Position numbers and translations under genes: made by a program. DNA of 64,000 nucleotides from Cedecea sp000277545. GTDB lineage: Bacteria > Pseudomonadota > Gammaproteobacteria > Enterobacterales > Enterobacteriaceae. The stretch lies in NCBI GenBank assembly GCA_050847315.1, contig CP193791.1. The stretch is one strand, 5' to 3'. The notes under the pieces are model-generated. The model was not told the DNA's origin. It ran no database searches and saw only the letters and a list, made by a program, of their open reading frames with translations. Each line of letters starts with the position of its first letter. Positions within the stretch are counted from its first letter, which is position 1. Below are positions 25,761 to 33,771 of this stretch, in pieces.

Positions 25761-25926
25761 TGTGATACGCGTGGGGCAGAAATAAAAATAACAATCCCCC
25801 GAACTTTATACAGGCTCACGTACAGGCTTATAGGAATGAAGGGCAAAAATAGAAGACAGCAGGTTAGAAACTCAGCCTCTATCATCCAGACGTTGGGCCA
25901 TAGATTTAAAACCTGATTCCACCGGG

Positions 25927-26439
25927 CTAAATACTTCTGCCGAGAATGTATAAAGTGCTGGTCTGCGTGGCGCTGGAAAACGTCTCGTTTGTTAAGTGGC
26001 GCATGCCCTGGGCCTCATAAAAGCGCCGGGCGCCTTCGTTCCCTTCCAGAACCTGTAGCCACAGATAATGCTGTTCTCGCCGCTGCGCCAGCCGAAGCAT
26101 TTCTTCGAAAATCATCTGACCGTAGTTTTTCCCCGTCTCACCTGGGGCAAGGTAGAGCTTATTAAGCAGGGCGCCGGAAAACGAATGCTCCGGCACCGGC
26201 AGGTTCCAGCTGATTTTGGCAAATCCCACCGGCTTTTCTACCTCAGCAATAAACCAGCTGACCCCGGAGTCGACCAAGCTCTCGGCCAGCGTCTGTGGAG
26301 CGTATTCCTCTTCAATAAAAGCCTGAAGCTCCTCAGCAGAAACCCAGTGTCGCTCAAAGTGATGGCGATAACTTTCGCTCCCCAACGTCGCTAAGAGCGG
26401 CACATCTTCCAGCCTTGCTTTACGCATTTTCATACTCAT
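25927..26439 (-). CDS. GNAT-family N-acetyltransferase
   Basis: This 170-residue GNAT protein has the acetyl-CoA site in LNKLYLAPGETGKNYGQMIFEEML and the C-terminal motif LQVLEGNEGARRFYEAQGM. RimI-like and small-molecule acetyltransferases share this layout, and the substrate is not evident. The ATG at 26439 has GGGGGAAAGG just upstream. It lies downstream of the LuxR-type gene at 26484 with a 44-bp gap and may share its transcript. It is convergent with the SgrR-like gene across 166 bp in which I see no clear terminator. Confidence 0.85.
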   Translation of the reverse strand: MSMKMRKARLEDVPLLATLGSESYRHHFERHWVSAEELQAFIEEEYAPQTLAESLVDSGVSWFIAEVEKPVGFAKISWNLPVPEHSFSGALLNKLYLAPGETGKNYGQMIFEEMLRLAQRREQHYLWLQVLEGNEGARRFYEAQGMRHLTNETFSSATQTSTLYILGRSI

Positions 26440-26483
26440 GCCTTTCCCCCAACAAAGAAGATTTTTGCCATCAAAATTTGAAT

Positions 26484-27056
26484 TTAAGCGATAGCGTCTA
26501 ATAACTTAACCTTAAAGTAGAGCTCAGCGAAGCTTTTCACCTGGAGCTTACTCATTGCTGAACGCTTATGGAGGCTGATCTGCCGAATCGTTATGTTGAG
26601 AGAGTCTGCAATCATGGCGGGCCTATAGCCTTTTAACAAAAAGCGAATAACATTTATTTCATCGCAGTCTAAACGGCAGTACGGGCAGGAAGGCACGATA
26701 CGCTGCCTTTTAGGGTACAGTATTTTCGCAATGGCTGAGTTGATTTTTCCGCCGATCGTATAACAATCATCGCTCAACGAAATAAAATAGATTTCTTCCC
26801 TGTACCAAATATCCTGAAGGAAAGTCTTCGCCCGGTCGGAACAAAATATGATCGACGGCGAAGGTATTCGGTGTCGAAACGCGCTGTTATAAAGCGCGTA
26901 GGCGTTATTTTCTGTAAAAATAAAAAACGGGATAAAACGCTGTCCGGTGATCCAGATACCCCATTCGGTGTAGTCGAGATGCATTCTTTCTAACAGCGTT
27001 AACAATCCGTCCAGATAAAAACATTCCTTTGCAACGATTCTCATATCCGTCATCAC
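26484..27056 (-). CDS. LuxR-type helix-turn-helix regulator
   Basis: This 190-residue protein has no recognised N-terminal sensor domain and a C-terminal LuxR/GerE-type helix-turn-helix at about 130-185 (CDEINVIRFLLKGYRPAMIA, then LNITIRQISLHKRSAMSKLQV). It lacks a phosphorylatable receiver, like the RcsA/BglJ/FimW/FimZ-type accessory regulators that often control surface structures. A CPYCRLDC segment just before the HTH is unusual and could bind a metal or form a disulfide. It lies after the terminator of the autotransporter gene, so it is probably transcribed separately. Regulation of the autotransporter is inference from position. Confidence 0.75.
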   Translation of the reverse strand: MMTDMRIVAKECFYLDGLLTLLERMHLDYTEWGIWITGQRFIPFFIFTENNAYALYNSAFRHRIPSPSIIFCSDRAKTFLQDIWYREEIYFISLSDDCYTIGGKINSAIAKILYPKRQRIVPSCPYCRLDCDEINVIRFLLKGYRPAMIADSLNITIRQISLHKRSAMSKLQVKSFAELYFKVKLLDAIA

Positions 27057-27065
27057 CTCAACCCA

Positions 27066-27101
27066 TAAAAAGCATTCGGGCAGGCGCTAACCTGCCCGAA
27101 T
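27066..27101 (-). terminator. Terminator after the autotransporter gene
   Basis: A perfect 11-bp stem ATTCGGGCAGG/CCTGCCCGAAT (27074-27084 and 27091-27101) is followed on the minus strand by GCTTTTTAT. It begins 8 bp after the autotransporter stop and separates it from the LuxR-type gene at 26484-27056. Confidence 0.88.
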
Positions 27102-27109
27102 TTAAGGGC

Positions 27110-30025
27110 TTAGAAATTGTATTTCATACCAAACATCGCCGCAGCGTCGCTGTAGCCCGCATCCCCTATCTGCACGCCGACATTACCCCACAGATTCACC
27201 CGGGCGCTGATCTGCCCCTCGAGCCCAACTTTGGCTTCTGCAATATTGGTCGCGCCATTCTGGCCGATGCGAACCTCATCGAGGGTTGTTGCAAAACTGC
27301 GCGTGTTGTGCAGCCAGTTCAGCTCAACAAAGGGCTGGAACTCACGCTGCTTATGGCCATCACGTGCGTGGTGGCTTTTGAGCCAGGTTTTAACCCCTAA
27401 GCGGGTCAGCACATTGCCGTCTCCCTCCTGACGGACGCGGGTGCCGTTCTCTTCCTGATGCTTGTCTGCGCGAATGCCCATCCAGACCGCCTGGGCGTGT
27501 GGCTGCACAAACCATTCGTTGACGGTACCCTGGCTGCCCCAAAACTGGCCCAGTTTCCAGGCATAACCTGCTTCCAGCGAGGCGGTTATCCCATGCGACT
27601 TATAGGCTTCCGTCGCAAGGCTATCGCCCTTCACTTCGTTATTAAACCAGCCGTACTGAAGCCAGCTGTCCAGCCATGCGCCGGTGCGATCCTCTTCGTT
27701 AGCGTACCAGGTGCCGTAGCCGCCAATACTGTAGCCGTCCACCGTGCCTTTCGAACGATAGCCGCTGGAACTATTCTCCGTCGTGCTGCTGTTTTTCCCG
27801 TAACCCGCCATAACCCCAACATGCCAGCGGTCGGTGCCGTCCGTGCTCCAGCGAGCCACGTCGCCGCCCATCTGCGTCAGGTAACGGTTACTTTGTGTTT
27901 TTAGCTGCCCGCTGCCATCGCGCCAGACATTGTGGCCGCCAACCTGGCGTAGCCAAAGACTGGTCACCTCCCGTTGGCCGGTTAACGCATCAATAAATTG
28001 CGTCTCTCCGAGTCGGTCATGCAGGGTCATGATAAACAGGTTATTCGCTGCCGCGAGGTTAGCCGTATAGCTCCCGCCCTCAGGTCGAACGATAGGATCG
28101 ACTTTCGGTTCGGGTGTAGGTGCAGGATCTGGCCCGGGTGTAGGTTCAGGATCTGGCTCGGGTGTAGGTTCGGGATCCACCGGGGTAAGCTGGCTGGTGA
28201 GATACCAGCTGTCGTTTTTCCGAACCAGATCGTAGTCGTAGGCTCCCGCAACAATACGGCCCGCCTTAACGAAGCTGCCTTGGGACGTTCCCTGCACATC
28301 AACCAGTTCGATGCCTTCCACGGTACTGGCCCCGTGCCCCCCCAAATTATTCACGCTAACGTGCGTTGTGCCGGGCAAGACGTCGCCCTGAACTATCAGC
28401 TTATTCGCCGGAGAATTATCGTCGCCAAGCACGCTGTTCATCACCATCTGCCCGCCATCACCGGCGTAATCGCCTGCTACCGTAAGCGAGTCAAAATTGT
28501 TCTCGTCGGTAAAAACGAGCGTGCCATTATTGGTCAGTTGCCCAACGACGGAGCGGTTATTGATATTCCAGCGGCTGCTCTCGTCGAGCATCAGCGAGGA
28601 TGCATGGGTCACGGCTCCCGTCAGCACGGAGCCGGATGTCAGATTTACCGCCACGCTATTGGCCGGATCGTCCACCACAATGTCACCTTTCAGCGCGCTG
28701 CTGGCAGCATTAAATGTCACCTTGCTGTAGACGTTGTTGACGCCGCTGGCCCCGTCATCATAGTGCTGCACCGACATCAGTTGGCCGTTGCCACCGCTGA
28801 TGTCGGAATCCTTGACGTTCAGCAGCAGTTCGGTAGCCGTAACGTCAATGGCCCGAGCCTGGGCGGCATTCAGCCCCACATTTTCCAGCGTCACGGTGTT
28901 ACTGATTGCCGTTGACGATGAGCTGCCATTCACATAGAGGCCGCTCGCGCCCTCTCCTGTGGTAGAAATCGTGCTGTGCCTGACGTCAAGCTCTCCCCCC
29001 TGGCTCCAGAGGCCAAAACTTGTTTTTCCCGTGGTTTCGATCTGCACATGGTCCGCTTTGATTTGCGCATTGGGGTAGGCCAGCAGGCCCGGGGCAAGCT
29101 CGCCCGACGTCGAGATATGGCTATTTGTTAAGCTGCCTTGCCCACCGCGTGCGGTAAACATGCCCACGCTGCCTTTGCCCGAAGTGGTGACAGACAGGTT
29201 ATCGCCGGTAATCAGGTATTCGCTGTACAAACCGTGGGCATTATCGCCCAACGTTTCAATGGTACTGCGGGTCATCCGGGCCTCACCCCGCTGGGCATTA
29301 ACGGCAATAGCGTTATCCCCTTTTGTGGTGATTTTCGCGTTGTTCACTACGACGGAGGAGTCCCTGGATGCCACCCAGACGGCATCGCTGTATGCGCCTT
29401 CGGTAGTGAAAGTGCCGCCTTCAATCGCAATTTTTGCGGCTAAATTGGCGTTAACCGCATAGCTGTGATCGCCCTCAGTACTGGCAGAGACGTTATTCAG
29501 CGCCAGCTCCCCGGCCATCACCCTGATAGCATCGCCGCCCTGTGTGGCGATCGCCCCATTGGATGCCTGCACCACCGACGTTCCCTGGTTTGCCGTCCAG
29601 TAACCGTCCAGTACCAGACCCAGCGCGTTGTCCTGCCCGGTAATGTTAAATTTATCTAATGTTCCAAGGCTGTCATTGGCAAAGTAAACCCCGCTGCCGC
29701 CCCTGCCGGTCACGTTGACCTGCAAATCCTGCACGTTGAATTCGCTATTATCTATCCATGCGCCTCCCCCATTCTTTCCGGAACTATTAAGAACCAATTG
29801 AGAGGCGGAGACGGTCGCATTATTTCGCGCCTGGACAATAAAATTGCCTGTAACCTCATTATTCAACGTCGTGTTGCTTAGGGTGCTATTACCGCCGTTG
29901 ATAATAATCGTGTCATTATTGGCCGCCCACGCGGGCGAACAGCCAGCCGCAAGTACGCTTAAAATACACAGCCGTTGGGGCAGTAAGGGGTTTAATCTCC
30001 ATTTGATGTATATTTTATACTTCAT
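27110..30025 (-). CDS. Autotransporter (type Va secretion) with pertactin-like passenger
   Basis: This protein of about 971 residues has an extended signal peptide (cleavage near SPAWA/ANND). A passenger of about 600 residues follows, rich in Ser, Thr, Asn and Gly and with the beta-helix-like rhythm of pertactin/AIDA-type proteins. A proline-rich linker with EPTPEPDPEP repeats leads to a 12-stranded barrel of about 270 residues ending in MKYNF. I chose the ATG at 30025, with AAGGA 7 bp upstream; the frame starts six bases earlier with TTG. The passenger's function (adhesin, aggregation factor) is not specified by any motif I can see. It lies 29 bp after a LuxR-type gene, probably the same operon, and ends at a strong terminator. 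Confidence 0.92.
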   Translation of the reverse strand: MKYKIYIKWRLNPLLPQRLCILSVLAAGCSPAWAANNDTIIINGGNSTLSNTTLNNEVTGNFIVQARNNATVSASQLVLNSSGKNGGGAWIDNSEFNVQDLQVNVTGRGGSGVYFANDSLGTLDKFNITGQDNALGLVLDGYWTANQGTSVVQASNGAIATQGGDAIRVMAGELALNNVSASTEGDHSYAVNANLAAKIAIEGGTFTTEGAYSDAVWVASRDSSVVVNNAKITTKGDNAIAVNAQRGEARMTRSTIETLGDNAHGLYSEYLITGDNLSVTTSGKGSVGMFTARGGQGSLTNSHISTSGELAPGLLAYPNAQIKADHVQIETTGKTSFGLWSQGGELDVRHSTISTTGEGASGLYVNGSSSSTAISNTVTLENVGLNAAQARAIDVTATELLLNVKDSDISGGNGQLMSVQHYDDGASGVNNVYSKVTFNAASSALKGDIVVDDPANSVAVNLTSGSVLTGAVTHASSLMLDESSRWNINNRSVVGQLTNNGTLVFTDENNFDSLTVAGDYAGDGGQMVMNSVLGDDNSPANKLIVQGDVLPGTTHVSVNNLGGHGASTVEGIELVDVQGTSQGSFVKAGRIVAGAYDYDLVRKNDSWYLTSQLTPVDPEPTPEPDPEPTPGPDPAPTPEPKVDPIVRPEGGSYTANLAAANNLFIMTLHDRLGETQFIDALTGQREVTSLWLRQVGGHNVWRDGSGQLKTQSNRYLTQMGGDVARWSTDGTDRWHVGVMAGYGKNSSTTENSSSGYRSKGTVDGYSIGGYGTWYANEEDRTGAWLDSWLQYGWFNNEVKGDSLATEAYKSHGITASLEAGYAWKLGQFWGSQGTVNEWFVQPHAQAVWMGIRADKHQEENGTRVRQEGDGNVLTRLGVKTWLKSHHARDGHKQREFQPFVELNWLHNTRSFATTLDEVRIGQNGATNIAEAKVGLEGQISARVNLWGNVGVQIGDAGYSDAAAMFGMKYNF

Positions 30026-30054
30026 TTTCAATTCCTTTTAAGTTGATCATTGCC

Positions 30055-30663
30055 TCACAGGCAAAGGGTGTTTCTTTCATCGCGTCCGCAGCGGGCAATA
30101 AATGATGCGAACCGATAAAATTCGGCTCTATTTGCCGCCCCCATTTTTCGGCTGGCGTTACGATAATGCGTGCTAATGGTTTTTCTTGAGCGATTAAGGA
30201 TCCTTGAAATATCGGTGCTGTTGTACCCCCGACCAATCAGAATCATTACATTATTTTCAGTATCAGAGAGCTGTGCATATTTCTTTAGCCCCAGGCTCCA
30301 GTAGGCCTCTTCCTTGTTGATGAGCAGGTTATAATCCGAACGCGCAATCGCAAGTATCTTGCCGATCTTCATGGATATGTCGTTAAGCGTTTGGTTTCTG
30401 GTTAAAAATGGAACATGGACAATTATTTTTTCATTCTCCTTGTATCCGCCATCAAACGAAACTTCATTATTCCGTTGGTTATTAATTTGAATCGTTACTC
30501 TGTCATCCTGAAAGATAATGTTAGCGATGTCATAACTCATTTCTTCGGACGGTAATAAAAAACAGACCTCACCGAGGCTTTCATCAGCAAGTTGGTTAGT
30601 AATTAAGAGGCTCAGTCCCGATGTCTGGTAATAGTTAGAATCCAATAATAATATGTTCAACAT
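30055..30663 (-). CDS. LuxR-type helix-turn-helix regulator upstream of the autotransporter
   Basis: This 202-residue protein begins MLNILLLDSNYYQTSG, like a degenerate receiver domain, but has no clear phospho-acceptor Asp. A LuxR/GerE helix-turn-helix follows at about 130-185 (LSDTENNVMILIGRGYNSTD, LNRSRKTISTHYRNASRKMG). It is in the same orientation as the autotransporter and 29 bp upstream of it, which suggests co-transcription and control of that gene. The coding sequence is AT-rich compared with the rest of the window, consistent with acquisition by transfer. Its likely relatives are RcsA/FimZ/BglJ-like regulators of surface structures. Confidence 0.78.
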   Translation of the reverse strand: MLNILLLDSNYYQTSGLSLLITNQLADESLGEVCFLLPSEEMSYDIANIIFQDDRVTIQINNQRNNEVSFDGGYKENEKIIVHVPFLTRNQTLNDISMKIGKILAIARSDYNLLINKEEAYWSLGLKKYAQLSDTENNVMILIGRGYNSTDISRILNRSRKTISTHYRNASRKMGAANRAEFYRFASFIARCGRDERNTLCL

Positions 30664-31289
30664 ACTTCACACCCATGTGTTGCGATTCCCATCCAAGTTG
30701 CAGCTACTCCAGGGCATACGAAATGCTTGTCAGAAAAGACAAAGTGAGCGAATAGAAACAACTTATGGTAAGTTAAGCCATTCAGACATAACCTATCCGG
30801 CCCCTGACGTAATGCCTTCCTTAAATATTTTCCTCCATACGAAGATGAGAAAGATTAAGCTAACATACTGTTAAAGATAGAAAAACAGCCTATGTGATTA
30901 AACCAACCAGAGATAGAGACTAATTTTAATGAGACACAAAAATTGGTGCAGGAGGATAAACGCCCCTCCTATTCTTAGATTAAGACTTTGTTGGAAGTCG
31001 GACTTAAGTTTACCCTCAACCCATAAAACGATCAAATATATCATTAACATGCGTTTTTTCAAAATTATCGTCTAGATAATAGGCTAAAATATAGTATTTT
31101 AAACTACAAACAATAAAAACAGCCGCGCACATTAATATAATGCGCAGCAATTTATTACACAGGAAGCATGGGGATTTAGCTAATGAGGATATTTTGAGAT
31201 AAGTAGCCAGGAAAAAAGCCCGACCACATTTCTTAAAGATAAGAACACCCAGAAATGGGCATACCCCAAAGAGTAAATCTGTGATGCAC
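30664..31289. other. 626-bp AT-rich intergenic region between the autotransporter operon and the T6SS cluster
   Basis: I see no credible gene here. The plus-strand frame at 30653-30874 (73 codons) has no ribosome site and no recognisable family. The segment is strongly AT-rich and must hold the promoter of the LuxR-type gene at 30055. A short TTGTC/GACAA hairpin near 30738-30753 and a CCCA/TGGG hairpin near 31251-31262, 28 bp or more after the tssE stop, are the only structures noted. The tssE end of the cluster therefore lacks an obvious strong terminator. Confidence 0.5.
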
Positions 31290-31802
31290 TTATAGCAACT
31301 TCAAATCGACTTTTTCAGACTCAAAGTCATAACGCCCGCTCATGCACAAATCAACCGGCCTGGGCTGCCAGTATATGAGCCCGCGGATTTCGAACGGTAT
31401 AACGGCATGCCGGGCTACACCCTCCTTATCCTGCAGTGAGCGGACGATAAGCGTCTCAGGAATAATTCTTGGCTCAAAGCGTAAAATAGTGTTACGAATC
31501 GTTTTTTCTATAACACTCCAATTCTTGTGATTTTCCTGGGTGCCTATCAAGGCCGGCACCCCATAATTGAGAACAGAAGCCATAATTAGCTTATGTTGCT
31601 GCTCATTTAGTCTATCTTCTATATTGGTATGATTAATAAGATCAACAATCTCCTTTTGAACCAGACTCCGCATCCCCTTTATGTCAATTAATCTCGCGCG
31701 ATCGTGAGGACTTTTGGGTTCATCGTCCTGCAGGCGCTGTAGCAGCGTGGGAAGATATTGCTGCTTTCGTTCTGAGGGATTATTCGAAAACAATGTCGCC
31801 AA
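31290..31802 (-). CDS. tssE: T6SS baseplate protein TssE (gp25-like)
   Basis: This 170-residue baseplate wedge protein of the T6SS is related to phage T4 gp25. The family pattern LLQRLQDDEP near the start, LNYGVPALIG in the middle and TIRNTILRFEPRI, followed by the C-terminal gp25-like segment, supports this. Any start consistent with length is non-ATG: TTG at 31802 overlaps the tagJ stop by 23 bp, and a TTG at 31793 has GGAAG at better spacing. It is the last gene of the long minus-strand T6SS arm, after tagJ, the usual TssE/TagJ pairing. Confidence 0.85.
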   Translation of the reverse strand: MATLFSNNPSERKQQYLPTLLQRLQDDEPKSPHDRARLIDIKGMRSLVQKEIVDLINHTNIEDRLNEQQHKLIMASVLNYGVPALIGTQENHKNWSVIEKTIRNTILRFEPRIIPETLIVRSLQDKEGVARHAVIPFEIRGLIYWQPRPVDLCMSGRYDFESEKVDLKLL

Positions 31803-32580
31803 CTTCCATTATTGAACGATCGCTAATATCGGTCACCAGCACTTTACGCCCGGTACCCGCCGAAAGATCTTCAGACAGCGTTATCCACTCTGTTTTCAGT
31901 CCCAGTTTTTTTTGCTGATCGTCCTGAGGTTCTACGGGGTAACGGGCAGGGATATACCCGTGGTATACCTCATCGGCAACCTTGATGGTTGCAGGCAGCC
32001 AAATCAGATCAAGCAAATCGCCAGGGGTGGAAACGCTGAGCGTTTGTATTGAGGCAAACGGCAGCCAACGATAGCCTCCTGCACAAATAAATTCGCAGAC
32101 CGGCCCCAGGCGGCCATCGCTGTCGGCTATCCACTTGAATGCCGCCAGCGTGTCGCTTTGCCCTGCGCTTTCAGGTGCAAGCTCAAAAGCCTCATCGCGA
32201 GAAAGCGCCGCCAGTCGGGTCTGCCCCTGATAATGCTCGACGTTCGCCTGATGGAGCTTTTCCATCCATAACGGCATTTCTCCCTGCAGCGTCGCAGCCT
32301 GCCGCTCACCGGTTAAAACCTGCAAACGCTGCATTTCGCTGAAGACCAGATTTTTATACAGCTCTGTCTGCTTGTGCAGGGCATCGTCCAGCAGCGCCAG
32401 GGTTTGCAGCTGCAACAGCGCCTTGTCCCAGCTCCCCTCGACGCAGTAGAGCTTAAACAGCACTTCACGAGCTTTAAGATCCTGTGGATTCGTTTTAACC
32501 TGCGCCAGCACCTGCTCTAGCAGCGCATTCAATGACGCGTTTTTAAGCGCCTGGGTAAGTGAAGTAAAATCCTGCATCAT
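31780..32580 (-). CDS. tagJ: T6SS accessory protein TagJ (ImpE family)
   Basis: This 266-residue ImpE-type protein has an N-terminal helical TPR-like part (ALLEQVLAQVKTNPQDLKAR, LLQLQTLALLDD) and a C-terminal ImpE domain (WIADSDGRLGPVCEFICAGG and LLDLIWLPATIKV). TagJ proteins bind TssB and modulate sheath handling by ClpV in some T6SSs. AGGA precedes the ATG at 32580. It overlaps tssE downstream and is 14 bp from the TagK-like gene upstream. Confidence 0.88.
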   Translation of the reverse strand: MMQDFTSLTQALKNASLNALLEQVLAQVKTNPQDLKAREVLFKLYCVEGSWDKALLQLQTLALLDDALHKQTELYKNLVFSEMQRLQVLTGERQAATLQGEMPLWMEKLHQANVEHYQGQTRLAALSRDEAFELAPESAGQSDTLAAFKWIADSDGRLGPVCEFICAGGYRWLPFASIQTLSVSTPGDLLDLIWLPATIKVADEVYHGYIPARYPVEPQDDQQKKLGLKTEWITLSEDLSAGTGRKVLVTDISDRSIMEVGDIVFE

Positions 32581-32594
32581 GACAATTCCTTTAA

Positions 32595-33437
32595 TTAGTA
32601 ATAAGAGTCCAGACCCACTTTATTGAAGTCCTGAAATACCAGCTCAGGCACCGTATTTTTTCCTTTGGCCGCAATGTGCTCGGGCGACAGGGCAAGCAGC
32701 AAGTCGGTTTTTTCCTCCTCGCTAAAAATGTCATCCGCCGCTTCGCCGCGTTCCAGCTCTGGCCACACCTTCTCCATGAGAAAATCTTTAGCAACAATAC
32801 ATTCGGTCAGCGTCTTGCCTTTGATCTGCGCGTTGACATCATCAAATCGGAGATCCGTTTTGATGATGTAATCGGCATGCTGAGCCATTCCACCTGAATA
32901 GCCGCCATCCTGCTCGCGCCAGATGAGAAAACGCTTGTATTCAACCTCAAGCGTTTTCAGCACATCATTGCCCCTGGCCTGCGCGAGGATAACGTCATTG
33001 AAATAGCGTAAGTCGTTGATGTAATGCCCGCCGTTGGGCAGGATATCTTCAACCTCAGGCACCTTATCCGCAGACTGCCATGCACCGCCGGGGTAAATCA
33101 GCCGATAGAAAGTTTGCTCATCGACGTCAGTGCTGTCCTGGCTGACAAAGCCCAGTTTGAAGTGGCCTAGCTGCAGCTGGCTTTTATCGTTCAGCGGCTG
33201 GCTGCACCCATAGGCCACTTCGCAGCCATCAAGCAGGCACACATGGTGCAAGCAAAGGCTTAACATCACCGGTCTTGCCAGATGCCAGTAGAAGATGACG
33301 GCATCCTGCCCGGAATGGGCGTTATGGATGCCGAAACAGCCACTGGCTACATCAAACACGGCAGCCGTCTCGGCCGTCAGGTTTCTGGGCAGCGCGACAG
33401 GCGGGCGTGAAGCAGGCCATTCAAAGTGAATATTCAC
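32595..33437 (-). CDS. T6SS-associated protein, TagK-like
   Basis: This 280-residue cytoplasmic protein starts at GTG 33437, 3 bp after the PAAR stop. The N-terminal part (about 1-110) could be a diverged FHA-like beta domain (VFDVASGCFGIHNAHSG, LLDGCEVAYGCSQPL). The middle contains GGHYINDLRYFNDVI, a motif I associate with TagK proteins of enterobacterial T6SS loci. The C-terminus is helical and acidic. The position between PAAR and TagJ fits a T6SS accessory role, perhaps in effector or PAAR loading, but the function is not established. The TagK assignment is moderately confident. Confidence 0.6.
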   Translation of the reverse strand: MNIHFEWPASRPPVALPRNLTAETAAVFDVASGCFGIHNAHSGQDAVIFYWHLARPVMLSLCLHHVCLLDGCEVAYGCSQPLNDKSQLQLGHFKLGFVSQDSTDVDEQTFYRLIYPGGAWQSADKVPEVEDILPNGGHYINDLRYFNDVILAQARGNDVLKTLEVEYKRFLIWREQDGGYSGGMAQHADYIIKTDLRFDDVNAQIKGKTLTECIVAKDFLMEKVWPELERGEAADDIFSEEEKTDLLLALSPEHIAAKGKNTVPELVFQDFNKVGLDSYY

Positions 33438-33440
33438 GGC

Positions 33441-33704
33441 TTAGCCTATGTAGACATCGCCGGAACCTGTGGCGACAACCGCGCCGCAGCCGGTCACGTC
33501 CCCCAGGCGTGCTGCCGGTAAACCATTGATAAAGACCGACCCGGAGCCTGTCGCTACGGGGGCTGCCCCGTGCCCCAAAGCACAAGGCGCGACGCTCATA
33601 CCAGCCATTGCCGCCGGCAATCCGTTGATATAAACATCACCCGATCCACTGCATAATGCTCCGCCATGCGCGGTCGCATCGCCTACTCGTCCTGCGTTTT
33701 GCAT
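33441..33704 (-). CDS. PAAR-domain spike-tip protein
   Basis: This 87-residue PAAR protein forms the sharp tip on the VgrG trimer. It consists only of the PAAR fold, with repeating GSGDVYINGLPAA, GSGSVFINGLPAARLGD and GSGDVYIG strands and the metal-site Cys/His (GGALCSGS, CALGHG, TGCG). I chose the ATG at 33704, with AAGGAG 8 bp upstream; a GTG at 33713 overlaps that ribosome site. No toxin domain is attached, so effectors must be carried by other PAAR or VgrG proteins or by Hcp. It lies 67 bp after vgrG on the same strand. Confidence 0.92.
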   Translation of the reverse strand: MQNAGRVGDATAHGGALCSGSGDVYINGLPAAMAGMSVAPCALGHGAAPVATGSGSVFINGLPAARLGDVTGCGAVVATGSGDVYIG

Positions 33705-33771
33705 CGTTCGCACTCCTTAATAAAACAGTCAGGGCGGAGGCAAACGAACCACCGCCGTAATCATTTGAATG

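Noticed and set aside
30653..30874. 73-codon plus-strand frame overlapping the start of the LuxR-type gene
   Set aside because: There is no ribosome site or family resemblance, and the position suggests promoter sequence.
31201..31289. Strong terminator after tssE
   Set aside because: Only a 4-bp CCCA/TGGG hairpin and an isolated T run without a matching stem were found, which is not enough to call a terminator.
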